DNA from: Myxococcota bacterium
GTDB taxonomy: Bacteria; Myxococcota_A; UBA9160; UBA4427
Direction of reading: 5' to 3'
DNA: 43,224 nt
Assembly (NCBI GenBank): GCA_029243605.1
Contig: JAQWRT010000097.1
Coordinates: 1-43,224 of the forward strand
Part shown: piece after piece, positions 15,608-24,024 of the stretch
Layout of the letters: every line of letters begins with the position of its first letter
Position numbering within the stretch: the stretch's first letter is position 1
Made by a program: the position numbers and the translations under genes
Notes under the pieces: generated by a model
The model's database searches: none
The model's input: only the letters and a program-made list of their open reading frames with translations
Told to the model about the DNA's origin: nothing

Positions 15608-18037
15608 ATGAACCGTGACAAAAAATCAGACCGAGGGCTGGCGGCCTCGATTCTCGGCGCCGGTCTTCTCGTTTTTCTGATGGCCGCTGGCTGTGACCCG
15701 GGCGATCTCAAGCCCGCCGCCGTCGCCGCTCATTCGGCATCGGCCCCGGCTGTGCCCGCCCTGCCCCTCCCCGTCAAACTCGATCTGGTGGCGGATCTAC
15801 CCGAGGCCTGGGTGGGCTACGGCAATGCCGATCATATCCTCGATCGCAGATTCAGAGACCAGTTCACCCAAGGCTGGTATCCCGTCCAGAACCCGAGCAA
15901 GGACAAAAAATCCGTCTGGTCTCGAGGCGAGCGCTCGGTCATCGAGATCACCGTGCTGGATCCCAAAGAACGTCTCCTCGAGATCGACATTGAACCGGCC
16001 CCGGGCGAAGAGAAACTCCCCCACCAGAGTATTCGTCTTTTCTGGAACAACCACGATTTAGGGCGCTTCCAACTCGATTGGGCTCGGCAGACCCTGAGAA
16101 TCAAGCTGCCCGCCGCAATGCAACAATTCGGGCTCAACCGCCTGACTTTCAGCCCTCTCTACTGGATCAGCCCTCTCACCAGTCGGATCTCTCTCGACTC
16201 CCGCCCGGTCGCGTTCCTGCTCCACGGGGTTCGCTTCGCCGGGCCAGAAAAGGACGAGGCGGAATCAAGGCTCAGCTCCGAGCTCATGGCCGAGGGGGAG
16301 CGCATCGAGCAGCCCGTGAACTCGATGATCGCCTGGCACTATTTGCTTCCCTCGGATCCAAAGCTTCTTGTCAAAATTTCCTGGGACCTCCCCCCTGAAG
16401 AAAAAGGACTCGTATGGAGATGCGTGATAAAGAACAGCAAGGGAGAAGAGCGTGTCCTCGCTGAGCGGTCACCGTCGGGTGGCGGAGAGGAAAGCCTGAA
16501 CCTGGATCTTTCGCCCTACGCGGGGGAAATGGTTGGGCTGGAATTCCTGCTCTCGTCGACTTCGCCGGGGGATCCAAGCGCTTCAATTACCCTCGATTAC
16601 CCCGTGATCGAGGGTACCCAAGCCTCCCCGGCTTCAGCTTCCGTTTCCCGGCAACCCTATAACGTACTCGTCGTTCTGTTCGACACCCTGCGCGCTGACC
16701 ACCTCGAGCCCTATGGAAGCGCCTCCGTCCGTACGCCTGAACTGAAACGCTTTGCCTCGACGGGCTTCACCTTCGAGCAGGCACACTCCAATGCTTCCTG
16801 GACTCGTCCCGCCATTGCATCGCTCTGGACAGGCTTGCACCCTTCCGGCCATCAACTCGCCGGAAAGCGCGAAGTCCTCCCCGAGTCCATCCCCTACCTC
16901 CCCGAGATTCTCTCCGATGACGGGTACCTCACGATCTCTGTCTCGAACAACGCCTATTTCTCCTCAGATTTCGGCTTTGACCGCGGCTACTCGAAACTCT
17001 TGCCCTATTTCAACGCCCGAAGGAAGGTCCTGCAGATGTTCCCTTCACCGGAAGAGCAGGCTGAGCGAGTCTGGGAACAATTCCTCGCTCCCTTTTTTGA
17101 CAACCCCGAAGGCCAGCCCGTATTCGCTCTCCTCCACGAAATTGACCCCCATTCGCCTTACGAGGCGCCGGATCGGTTTAGCGCTCCCTACCTGCCCGAT
17201 TATTCGGGAAATATCGATGGGTGGAAGCATAATATTCATGAGCATCTCCTCGTCATTAAAGCGATCAACAGCTATGGGGATTGGCTCAGCACTGAAGACA
17301 AGAAGCAAATGCAGGCGCTCTACAAAGGCGAGGTGAGCTTCGTCGATGCCTATTTCGGCGCTCTCCTCGGACACTTGGAGCGAGCGGGACTACGAGAGAA
17401 CACTCTGGTGGTCTTCCTCTCGGATCATGGTGAACAACTCTTCGATCACGGAGGCTGGGGGCATGGAAACTCGGTCTACCAGGAAGAACTCCGGATCCCG
17501 CTGATCTTCTCACTCCCCGGAGTCATTCCCGAATCGAAAAGCAGCAACGCCCTCGTACAAGGAGTTGACGTCCTCCCCACCCTACTCGACCTCCTGGGAG
17601 TTCCGGCGCCTGAGGGGGGCGCCGGACGAAGCCTGCTGCCGATCATCTTTGGAACACAGCCCCCCTCCCTCGGCCAAGCCCCCATATACGCTTGGTCGAA
17701 TATTCGAGTGCACGGGGACGACGCGCTCGATTTAGCCTCGGAAAATTTGACCTCGGTGCGCCAGGGGCGCTGGAAACTCGTCAGGACCACACACAAGCGC
17801 AAGTCCATCTACAACACCTACCAGCTCTACCGTACCTACCAACTCTTCGACCTCGATTCAGACCCAGGAGAAGAAGTCGACCTTTGGTTTCGCCAGCCCG
17901 TCGTTGGGCACACCCTGCGACAATCACTCGAGACAAAGATTCGGCGAGATTCGAGCCTCGTCGCCCCCGCCGGCGAAGCCAAGCCCCTAGGAGCCGAGGT
18001 CGAGGAGAATCTCCGGGCCCTGGGCTACGTGGAATAG
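15608..18037 (+). CDS. lipoprotein of the sulfatase/alkaline-phosphatase superfamily with Thr at the nucleophile position
   Basis: An 809-residue protein. Residues 1-29 form a lipoprotein signal ending in MAAGC, so Cys29 is the lipidation site. Residues 30 to about 345 form a beta-rich, unassigned domain. The sulfatase domain starts NVLVVLFDTLRADHLEPYG, with Asp359 as a metal ligand. The active-site segment is SWTRPAIASLWTG. Aligned on the closing TG, the Cys/Ser of true sulfatases is replaced by Thr399, and the usual following Arg is also absent. This excludes a formylglycine enzyme and is closer to phosphotransferases of the same fold. SDHGE (Asp606, His607) provides further metal ligands. 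A phosphodiester or phosphoethanolamine substrate is possible but inferred. Two neighbouring TYQLYR-like repeats lie near the C-terminus. Confidence 0.87.
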   Translation: MNRDKKSDRGLAASILGAGLLVFLMAAGCDPGDLKPAAVAAHSASAPAVPALPLPVKLDLVADLPEAWVGYGNADHILDRRFRDQFTQGWYPVQNPSKDKKSVWSRGERSVIEITVLDPKERLLEIDIEPAPGEEKLPHQSIRLFWNNHDLGRFQLDWARQTLRIKLPAAMQQFGLNRLTFSPLYWISPLTSRISLDSRPVAFLLHGVRFAGPEKDEAESRLSSELMAEGERIEQPVNSMIAWHYLLPSDPKLLVKISWDLPPEEKGLVWRCVIKNSKGEERVLAERSPSGGGEESLNLDLSPYAGEMVGLEFLLSSTSPGDPSASITLDYPVIEGTQASPASASVSRQPYNVLVVLFDTLRADHLEPYGSASVRTPELKRFASTGFTFEQAHSNASWTRPAIASLWTGLHPSGHQLAGKREVLPESIPYLPEILSDDGYLTISVSNNAYFSSDFGFDRGYSKLLPYFNARRKVLQMFPSPEEQAERVWEQFLAPFFDNPEGQPVFALLHEIDPHSPYEAPDRFSAPYLPDYSGNIDGWKHNIHEHLLVIKAINSYGDWLSTEDKKQMQALYKGEVSFVDAYFGALLGHLERAGLRENTLVVFLSDHGEQLFDHGGWGHGNSVYQEELRIPLIFSLPGVIPESKSSNALVQGVDVLPTLLDLLGVPAPEGGAGRSLLPIIFGTQPPSLGQAPIYAWSNIRVHGDDALDLASENLTSVRQGRWKLVRTTHKRKSIYNTYQLYRTYQLFDLDSDPGEEVDLWFRQPVVGHTLRQSLETKIRRDSSLVAPAGEAKPLGAEVEENLRALGYVE

Positions 18038-18349
18038 AAGCGCCTAGGCAGTTGGCCGTGGCCTGGGCCCGAAGGCACCTCTCCCTGTCCCATCGGGCAC
18101 CGTGCTCACTGGAGCCTCATGACAGCGGCCACCGCCTCGGACCCCAGGGCTCCCGTAGAATATTTCTTCGAATGCGCATCTCACCCCGCTCTCAGCAGCG
18201 CATGGCAGGCGAGTTCGACTGACTAGCGCCACCGGCCTGTCCTCACTCACCACCCACACCTTCGCGGTCCGTTCCCGGCACGGCGCGGGAAACGAAGGCG
18301 ACGCCCCGACCAAGCCCGGCACTCTTCTCGCCACCGAGAGTTGGGGTAT
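18038..18349. other. 312-bp convergent intergenic region with a nested hairpin
   Basis: No credible gene. A 96-residue minus-strand frame is present, but it is Pro/Arg/Gly-rich with no recognisable domain. A nested inverted repeat lies at 18259-18298: outer arms CCTTCG and CGAAGG, inner arms TTCCCG (18272-18277) and CGGGAA (18286-18291). Lying between the ends of the sulfatase-like gene and the MOSC gene, it could terminate both transcripts, although no T-tract is visible. Confidence 0.4.
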
Positions 18350-18949
18350 TCAGAGCGGCTGCCCCTCGAAGATACGCACCTGCACACGGTCTCCTTCACG
18401 GATCACTCCGGCAAGGTCTACGACGCCCACCACACCTCTCAGCCCCAAGGCAAAGCGGGGAAACATCTTCCCGGCTACAGGATCCCCGGAATGGGTCGAG
18501 TAGGTCGCTGCCAAGTGCTCGCCCATCCAGCCACACGGCGGGTTCTCTTCCTCCACGAGCAGAACTGCTCCCGAGGGAAAGACCAGCTTACTTCCCTTGG
18601 GCAACTGTGAGAAGCCCGGGATGCCCTCTACGCAAAGGTTTGCTCCCAGTTCCTCAGCACTCAGAGATTCCGAGAGGTCCATCTTTTGGCGGATCAATTC
18701 TAATTCTTCGACTGAAACGCCAGACCACTGGCGTTCGTTACGCCGCGGCGTCCCTGTGGGTTCAGGATCCCAGGACTGGGCGAGGCGTGTAAATCCCGCG
18801 TGGCGATCTCCAGGAAAACCTTCCAACCCTATATCGAAACCCGAAGCCGAAGGCTTACTGTAGTCGTCGTCGCCACCCGCATGGACCGACCTGACCCAGC
18901 CCTCTACTTCCTGCATGTCTCGGTCGCCCCTTCTCGGCTCTCGGGCCAT
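18350..18949 (-). CDS. MOSC-domain protein
   Basis: A 199-residue single-domain MOSC (molybdenum cofactor sulfurase C-terminal) protein. Recognisable pieces are the N-terminal VRSVHAG strand, FPGDRHAGF (about 45-53, the usual G-D-x-H-G-G-like block), LGANLCVEGI near 102-111, LPKGSKLVFPSGAVL near 116-130 and the Cys-containing EENPPCGWMG near 133-142. The last carries the conserved Cys used for sulfur carriage or cofactor binding. Such stand-alone proteins act in Mo-cofactor sulfuration or in reduction of N-hydroxylated compounds. An alternative ATG at 18916 has an equally good AGAAGGGG Shine-Dalgarno and removes 11 residues. It lies 26 bases beyond the CoA ligase gene on the same strand. Confidence 0.82.
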   Translation of the reverse strand: MAREPRRGDRDMQEVEGWVRSVHAGGDDDYSKPSASGFDIGLEGFPGDRHAGFTRLAQSWDPEPTGTPRRNERQWSGVSVEELELIRQKMDLSESLSAEELGANLCVEGIPGFSQLPKGSKLVFPSGAVLLVEEENPPCGWMGEHLAATYSTHSGDPVAGKMFPRFALGLRGVVGVVDLAGVIREGDRVQVRIFEGQPL

Positions 18950-18975
18950 CTCGCCCCAAGCCCAGCGAGAACCGC

Positions 18976-20661
18976 TTATTCCCGACGAGCCACCAGTTCA
19001 TCGCGGATGTCCCGCTTCAGGATTTTCCCCGAAGCGTTACGGGGGAGCGGTTCGCTCACCACCTCAATCACGGTGGGCACCTTGAATTTCGCGAGCTTCT
19101 CACCCACGTGCTTGACAAGCGCTTCCACGTCGATACTCCGACCCTTCTTGGGCATGACCGCACAGGCCACTTCTTCCCCTAACCGATGGTGGGGCATACC
19201 GAAGACCGCAGCCTCGTGAACGTCATCCGATTCGTAGATGATGGCTTCCACCTCAGCGCAGTAGATATTCTCTCCCGCTCGCAACACCATATCCTTAGCT
19301 CGATCCTCGACAAAGACAAAACCTTCCTCATCGATCCGGCCCAAATCGCCGCTGCGCAGCCAGCCGTTCACAATGGTCTCAGCCGTCGCTTCGGGCTTAT
19401 TCCAGTAGCCTCGGATGAGGTTCTGACCCCGAAAACAAATCTCACCGACCTCGCCCAGTCCAACGGGCTTCATCTCGTCATCGAAACACTTGACCTCGAG
19501 AATCGGAACCGAGCGGCCTGAACTCCGGGGCTTCCGAACGTAGTCGTCGCCAGCATTTTGCGGGCCATACGCGTTGGTTTCTGTCATGCCATAGCCAAGG
19601 CCCGGGCGGGCCCGGGCAAAGCTCTTGTCAACACGACCCACGACTTCAGGGGGCGCGGGGGCTCCTCCTCCCCCTACCGAGGACAGGCTGGAAGTATCTC
19701 TTGAAGCAAAATCCGGCGACTCAAGGAGGTCGATCATCATCGTCGGAACACCCACAAATTGAGTGACTCGCTCGCGTTCGATCAGGTCGAGGGCGCGTTC
19801 GGGCGTCCACTTATACATGATGACCAACTTGATCCCGTTGAGAAAGCACGAGAGCATGACGGGAACCAGGCCCGTCACGTGAAAGAGTGGCACGGCGAGG
19901 ATAAAGCAGGGCTCGTAGGGGTTCGGTTCCTTGGGTGGTTGGGTCATCGCACCGACCAGCGCCCGGCAGGCGAATGCGCGTAGAGCGGCGAGAATCGCGA
20001 TGTGGCTGGAAACCGCCCCTTTAGGAAAGCCCGTGGTACCCGAGGTGTAGAGGATCGTTGCATCATCCTCGGGCCCAACCTCGACTTCAGGCATCGCAGC
20101 CCCAGCCCGCAAGATCTCCTCGAAGCGGTCGACACCCGACGGCAGTTCGCCCTGGACTCGAACACCGATGGTCTTGACATCGAATTTTCCGAGTGACGGC
20201 TCGGCAACCTTTATTCTTTCCGAGTCGGCGATCAGAACCTTCGCGCCACTATCCTCGAGCCCATATGCCATCTCATCTTTTTTCCACCAGGCGTTCATGC
20301 AGACGGCGATCCCGCCCACCGATGTGATCGCCGCAAAGGACATGATCCACTCAGGATAATTTCGCATGGCGATCGCGACTCGGTCCCCTGGCTCCACCCC
20401 ATACCGGTTGACAAGAGCATCGCCGATCTCGCTGACCCGCCTCATTACCTGAGAGAAGGTCCAAGTCTCATCTTCATAGACGAGGAAGACTTTGTCTTCG
20501 TTCAGCCAGCAGAGAGCAAAGGCCTCGCGCAGGGAGTTGGGGAGATTGGCGAAAACCTTGCGCGCCTCGCCATCAACCTCGCGCTCGATGATCTCGAAAG
20601 GGGACCCCTCGGCGGTTGTCAGCGCGGCGACGGCCTGGTCCCAGCTCGGCACTTCAGACAT
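18976..20661 (-). CDS. AMP-forming acyl-CoA synthetase (class I adenylate-forming enzyme)
   Basis: A 561-residue ANL-superfamily ligase. The ATP P-loop YTSGTTGFPKG is at 205-215. GYGMTETNAYG near 355-365 is the A5 motif. LRSGDLGRIDEEGFVFVEDR with KDMVLRAGENIYCAEVEAII near 440-480 forms the hinge and C-terminal domain. The catalytic Lys lies in PRNASGKILKRD near the C-terminus. It activates a carboxylic acid to its acyl-CoA through an acyl-adenylate, entering beta-oxidation. The substrate is probably a medium or long aliphatic acid, or a cleavage product of the adjacent carotenoid oxygenase. AAGGAAGG stands about 11 bases before the ATG. It shares strand and direction with the TetR and carotenoid oxygenase genes, with 170 bases between. 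Confidence 0.93.
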   Translation of the reverse strand: MSEVPSWDQAVAALTTAEGSPFEIIEREVDGEARKVFANLPNSLREAFALCWLNEDKVFLVYEDETWTFSQVMRRVSEIGDALVNRYGVEPGDRVAIAMRNYPEWIMSFAAITSVGGIAVCMNAWWKKDEMAYGLEDSGAKVLIADSERIKVAEPSLGKFDVKTIGVRVQGELPSGVDRFEEILRAGAAMPEVEVGPEDDATILYTSGTTGFPKGAVSSHIAILAALRAFACRALVGAMTQPPKEPNPYEPCFILAVPLFHVTGLVPVMLSCFLNGIKLVIMYKWTPERALDLIERERVTQFVGVPTMMIDLLESPDFASRDTSSLSSVGGGGAPAPPEVVGRVDKSFARARPGLGYGMTETNAYGPQNAGDDYVRKPRSSGRSVPILEVKCFDDEMKPVGLGEVGEICFRGQNLIRGYWNKPEATAETIVNGWLRSGDLGRIDEEGFVFVEDRAKDMVLRAGENIYCAEVEAIIYESDDVHEAAVFGMPHHRLGEEVACAVMPKKGRSIDVEALVKHVGEKLAKFKVPTVIEVVSEPLPRNASGKILKRDIRDELVARRE

Positions 20662-20831
20662 ATCTATTCAATTCCTTCCTTAGAGTGGCCCATTCTTCCG
20701 GCAAGCGAATACCCAGCATAGAAAAGACGCCCCGTCGATCGAGCCCTTTTTTTAGAGCCCGGCCCATCCAGGAGCGCCCTCCAACACTGGCCTTTTCGAA
20801 AAGACGTCGAGGCCAAAGCTCTAAGCGGGCG

Positions 20832-21392
20832 CTAACCGGGTCGAAGCCCCTTCAACATGGCATCAATCACATCCCCAGCCAACCCCTCATGCTCCGCGCT
20901 GGGCACCATCATTGCCACGGTGGCAACCCCATGAATCGCCGCCCACAGCATCATGGACAGCTCCAATATGTCTCGCTGGGGAAGCTCGCCCTCGGAGATC
21001 GCCTGGGTCAGATCGGAGAAGCTGGCTTCGAAAGCCTCTGTCGCCGCGTCGAGCTCGTTGTCGATCTCCGCCCCCACGCCCACGGGCCGGTACTGGAACA
21101 TCAGGCGAAAAAGCTCGGGATGTCCCGCAGCGAAAGAAACATAAGCCACGGCCCGGGCCCGGAGTCGCTCCTTGGCCGTGGGCAGACTGGCCTCGGCAAA
21201 GGCCTTCACAAGCTCATCGAACCCCTCGGCTGCGACCAACTCAAGGAGCTCAGCTTTCGAATCCACATGGTCGTAGAGAGCCGGAGCGGTTACCCCAAGT
21301 TCTCGGGCAACCGCTCGCAACGATACCGTTTCGAAGCCGAGCGCCTCCACCTGATCGCGAGCGACAGCCACGATGGATTGGCGGGTCAGCAC
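20832..21392 (-). CDS. TetR/AcrR-family transcriptional regulator
   Basis: A 186-residue regulator with the TetR N-terminal helix-turn-helix: SIVAVARDQVEALGFETVSL, then RAVARELGVTAPALYDHV, with the recognition helix in VTAPALYDHVDSK near 34-46. The C-terminal ligand domain includes FAAGHPELFRLMF and MMLWAAIHGVATVAMM, the WxxxHG-type pattern of one TetR C-terminal subfamily. The start is GTG at 21392 with AGAGGG upstream; it begins 21 bases after the stop of the carotenoid oxygenase gene, so they are probably co-transcribed. It is a candidate for binding the palindrome at 22971-22985 in front of that operon, which would be autoregulation. The ligand may be a fatty or apocarotenoid acid or its CoA ester (inference). 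Confidence 0.9.
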   Translation of the reverse strand: MLTRQSIVAVARDQVEALGFETVSLRAVARELGVTAPALYDHVDSKAELLELVAAEGFDELVKAFAEASLPTAKERLRARAVAYVSFAAGHPELFRLMFQYRPVGVGAEIDNELDAATEAFEASFSDLTQAISEGELPQRDILELSMMLWAAIHGVATVAMMVPSAEHEGLAGDVIDAMLKGLRPG

Positions 21393-21413
21393 GTCTCGCG
21401 CCCTCTTCTCAGT

Positions 21414-22826
21414 TCAGCCGTTATCCGGGACCCAGCTGCTGTGAAAGCCGGATACCACTCTGCGAGGGATATGAACTTCGGCGATGGGATCAGCCGAAAT
21501 ATTGGAGGCGTCGAGGATCACCAGATAGCTGGTATCGGTTTCTGGCTGCCAGACATAGGTCATCACGTAGCCGTCATCCTCGTTACTCCCACCCTCGGCG
21601 GGCACGAATACGGACTCTCCCGGCTCGTGGCCCTTGGGAAAGGAATGAATTTCCTTGGAGGCATTATTATCAAGGTCGTACTTGAAGACCGCCCCCCCCA
21701 TACCCGAGCCCCCGCTATCGGAACCGGTGATCCCAAGCGAGTAGCCATAGCGGAACTTATGCCCCTGCTTGCTTTCCGGGATACGCGGAAACTCGCCCGA
21801 ATCGTCGTCGAGATAACGCTCGGCCACCCCCCCGGTCTTACGGTTGAAGCGCCATTCATAGAGTCGCGGGCTGGAAGCGGGATCGGCATCGCCCGTCATC
21901 GACATAGCCGATGAATCTCGCCAGATCTCGGGTATCCGCATGCCATAGACAACCGTCTCATCGCCCTCGTCGAAGGCGTTGAGCGTGTGGAAGCAATAAC
22001 AGGGGTCCACATCGAACCACTGCATGTCGGCATCGGCTCCCTCTCTCGGCATCACGCCAAAACGGGCCGGATAATCATCGCTCCAGCGAATCGGCATACC
22101 GCCCTTCATGGCGAGTTCAAAGTCGAAAATCGCGGGCAGATCCATAAAGATCGTGTGATTCCGGCTCGCTGCCATGTCGTGCATCATGGTCGGTCCGTTC
22201 ACGGTGATCGGCGTCTTCTGGACCATTTTCCCATCCTTGTCCACGCGGTAATAGGTGAGAAACGGATCCACCTGGGCGTAGCCGAAGGCCAGCATCTCGC
22301 CCGTGTCAGGGCAAATTTTGGGATGTGCCGTAAACGGACCGGTAAGAATATCATCGAAGGTCTGGACTCCGACGGTCTCAAGCTCCCGATTGACTTCGTA
22401 AGGGAAGGCACCTTCTTCCAGGGCAAGAATACGCCCGCCGTGGCCAATCACATGGGTATTCGCTGCGGATACCGAATGATCGAAAGTGAAGGTCTCTGGG
22501 TCCAGGGCGAGTTCCAAGCGGTCGGCGCCGGGGTTCTCGTATTGAGGTGTGCGCACGTACCGGTTGCGATACCAGGTGGCCTTCCCTCCCTGGAGTTCGA
22601 TCCCGTGCAGCATCCCTTCCCCGATGAACCAGTGCTCGGTCCAACCCGTTTGGGGGTTCGGCGTATTCCGGATATAGCGACCGTTGAGCTCGGGGGGAAT
22701 CGATCCCTTGACCTCGAGTTGGTCGCTCAAAATCGTCACCTCGTCCCGGACCGGTGCTCGGCTTCCAGTGACATGCCAAGGAGCGTCGGGGCCCTGGCCG
22801 CGCGGATCGAGTTTCACTTCGTTCAT
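21414..22826 (-). CDS. carotenoid cleavage oxygenase family protein (RPE65/lignostilbene dioxygenase type)
   Basis: A 470-residue seven-bladed propeller oxygenase. The four iron-binding histidines can be placed: His168 in FTAHPKICP, His216 in MMHDMAA, His280 in YCFHTLNAFDE and His462 in GFHSSWVPDNG. NGRYIRNTPNPQ near 48-59 and the GEGMLHGIEL block near 69-78 are also typical. The family uses Fe(II) and O2 to cleave C=C bonds in carotenoids, apocarotenoids or stilbenes to aldehydes. No carotenoid synthesis gene is visible, so a stilbene or lignin-derived or scavenged substrate is equally possible. It is the first gene of a minus-strand group with a TetR regulator and a CoA ligase, which could activate the acid made from the cleavage product. 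Confidence 0.93.
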   Translation of the reverse strand: MNEVKLDPRGQGPDAPWHVTGSRAPVRDEVTILSDQLEVKGSIPPELNGRYIRNTPNPQTGWTEHWFIGEGMLHGIELQGGKATWYRNRYVRTPQYENPGADRLELALDPETFTFDHSVSAANTHVIGHGGRILALEEGAFPYEVNRELETVGVQTFDDILTGPFTAHPKICPDTGEMLAFGYAQVDPFLTYYRVDKDGKMVQKTPITVNGPTMMHDMAASRNHTIFMDLPAIFDFELAMKGGMPIRWSDDYPARFGVMPREGADADMQWFDVDPCYCFHTLNAFDEGDETVVYGMRIPEIWRDSSAMSMTGDADPASSPRLYEWRFNRKTGGVAERYLDDDSGEFPRIPESKQGHKFRYGYSLGITGSDSGGSGMGGAVFKYDLDNNASKEIHSFPKGHEPGESVFVPAEGGSNEDDGYVMTYVWQPETDTSYLVILDASNISADPIAEVHIPRRVVSGFHSSWVPDNG

Positions 22827-23256
22827 GCTCTGTTTCCCCCTGGGATTTGGTTTAGGCCTTCAGGATAGCAGGCGAGGTGAACACTGTTAAGTGAGCCGGC
22901 GCCGGAAAGGCCCTCTCGCCCGGCCCGGACCCTGCCCGACAGTCCTCGATTCCCCGGGGGCGGATTGCGGTTGAACGCCGTTCAAGGCGCCCCCCCCCAG
23001 CACCGGAAGGTCTGTCGAATACCCCTCGAAAGGAAAGGGAGCCGCGCACCAATAAAAGCGGAATACGTCTGATCCTTTCCCCGCCCAGGGAGCGACTGGT
23101 TGTGCATGGACGAGGTATCGCGAGGTCGGGGAAACCCAGGGGAAACAGAAGCCACCAGAATGCAGCGGAACACGCATTCCGTGAACCTGTCCTCTCGCCC
23201 TCTGCTCTTTGCGCCATGAGGCGGGCATCCCCGCACACTTCTAGGAGTCAATAACG
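22827..23256. other. 430-bp divergent control region
   Basis: This spacer separates the start of the carotenoid oxygenase operon (minus) from the methyltransferase (plus). It is GC-rich. Three overlapping minus-strand frames (about 89-128 residues) cross it, but they are Arg/Gly/Pro-rich and lack domains, so I do not call them. It holds the palindrome at 22971-22985 and, 4 bases later, a run of nine C residues (22990-22998). AGGAG at 23234-23238 region precedes the methyltransferase ATG by about 9 bases. Confidence 0.5.
22971..22985. promoter_or_regulatory. perfect 15-bp palindrome, candidate TetR operator
   Basis: TTGAACG-C-CGTTCAA: 7-bp arms around one central base, without mismatch. Size and symmetry suit a TetR-family dimer. 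It lies 145 bases before the carotenoid oxygenase start and 272 bases before the methyltransferase start. The nearest regulator gene is the TetR at 20832-21392 in the same operon. Confidence 0.6.
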
Positions 23257-24024
23257 ATGACGATTTCCACCCAGAAATTATATGACGAAGCGAGTGAGGA
23301 CTGGATCCGCAAGGAACCCACGCTTCTTTCGGACTATACGGCGAGGCCCTTTCTCCTCGACTGGTGCCAACCCGTCGCCGGATTGGATGTTCTCGACCTG
23401 GGCTGTGGCGAAGGCTATTTCGCCCGCAACCTCAAGATCCGCGGAGCCGGAAATATCGAAGGCGTCGACCTCTCCCCCGAGATGATCCAAAGAGCGGTCG
23501 CCGAAGAAAGCCGCGAAGAGCTCGGCATTCAATATCGAACAGGAGACGCCACGGAACTGGACGGCTTCCCCGACGACTGCTTCGACCTCGTCGTTTCCGT
23601 GTTCCTCTTCAACTACCTAACTCGGGAGCAGACCGCGCAGGCCATGCGCGAAATCCATAGAGTCCTCCGACCGGGTGGTCGGTTTATTTTCGCGGTGCCG
23701 CACCCAAGCTTTGCTTTCTCCCGAGAGTCCAGCGAAGGTCAGGCGCCCTTCTATTTCACCACCGGTGACTCCGGTTATTTTTCGGGCCGCGACCAGCTCT
23801 TCGAAGGAGAGATCTATCGGCGAGACGGCGTCGCTCTGGCCGTCCGCTGTGTCCACAAGACCCTTGCCGACTATTTCTCCAGCCTTCAATCCGCAGGCTT
23901 CTCGAAGCTGCCTGAGATAGAAGAACTCCATGTCACACCCGAGATGCTGAAAACCGATGAAAAGTTTTTCGGCCCCCTTGTCGACCGCCCCCTCCATATG
24001 GCGTTCCGAATGGAGAAATCGTGA
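23257..24024 (+). CDS. class I SAM-dependent methyltransferase
   Basis: A 255-residue protein with a Rossmann methyltransferase core. Motif I is VLDLGCGEGYFARNL (45-59), followed by the acidic end of strand 2 in IEGVDLSPEMIQ (about 69-80), motif II/III in YRTGDATELDGFPDDCFDLV and VSVFLFNYL, and LRPGGRFIFAVPHPSFAFS near 137-155. The post-core part is variable and includes KTLADYFSSLQSAGF. It transfers a methyl group from SAM to a small molecule; the overall shape is like the UbiE/COQ5-type family, acceptor unknown. AGGAG precedes the ATG by about 9 bases. Its TGA overlaps the ATG of the next gene (TGATG), so the two enzymes are translationally coupled and probably act on one pathway. Confidence 0.92.
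   Translation: MTISTQKLYDEASEDWIRKEPTLLSDYTARPFLLDWCQPVAGLDVLDLGCGEGYFARNLKIRGAGNIEGVDLSPEMIQRAVAEESREELGIQYRTGDATELDGFPDDCFDLVVSVFLFNYLTREQTAQAMREIHRVLRPGGRFIFAVPHPSFAFSRESSEGQAPFYFTTGDSGYFSGRDQLFEGEIYRRDGVALAVRCVHKTLADYFSSLQSAGFSKLPEIEELHVTPEMLKTDEKFFGPLVDRPLHMAFRMEKS

Noticed and set aside
18044..18334. 96-residue minus-strand frame
   Set aside because: Composition looks random and it contains the terminator-like nested hairpin.
20792..20803. Palindrome CTTTTCGAAAAG between the ligase and TetR genes
   Set aside because: Low-complexity 12-mer; no partner site or known link, expected to occur by chance.
20616..21914. 432-residue plus-strand frame
   Set aside because: Crosses the TetR gene, parts of the oxygenase and ligase genes in antisense; all three have solid motifs.
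22852..23238. Three overlapping minus-strand frames in the divergent spacer
   Set aside because: Arg/Gly/Pro-rich, mutually overlapping in different frames, no ribosome-binding site, as expected by chance at this GC content.
22827..23256. Cobalamin or other riboswitch in the long leader
   Set aside because: I looked on both strands for B12-box-like and other conserved riboswitch cores and found none.
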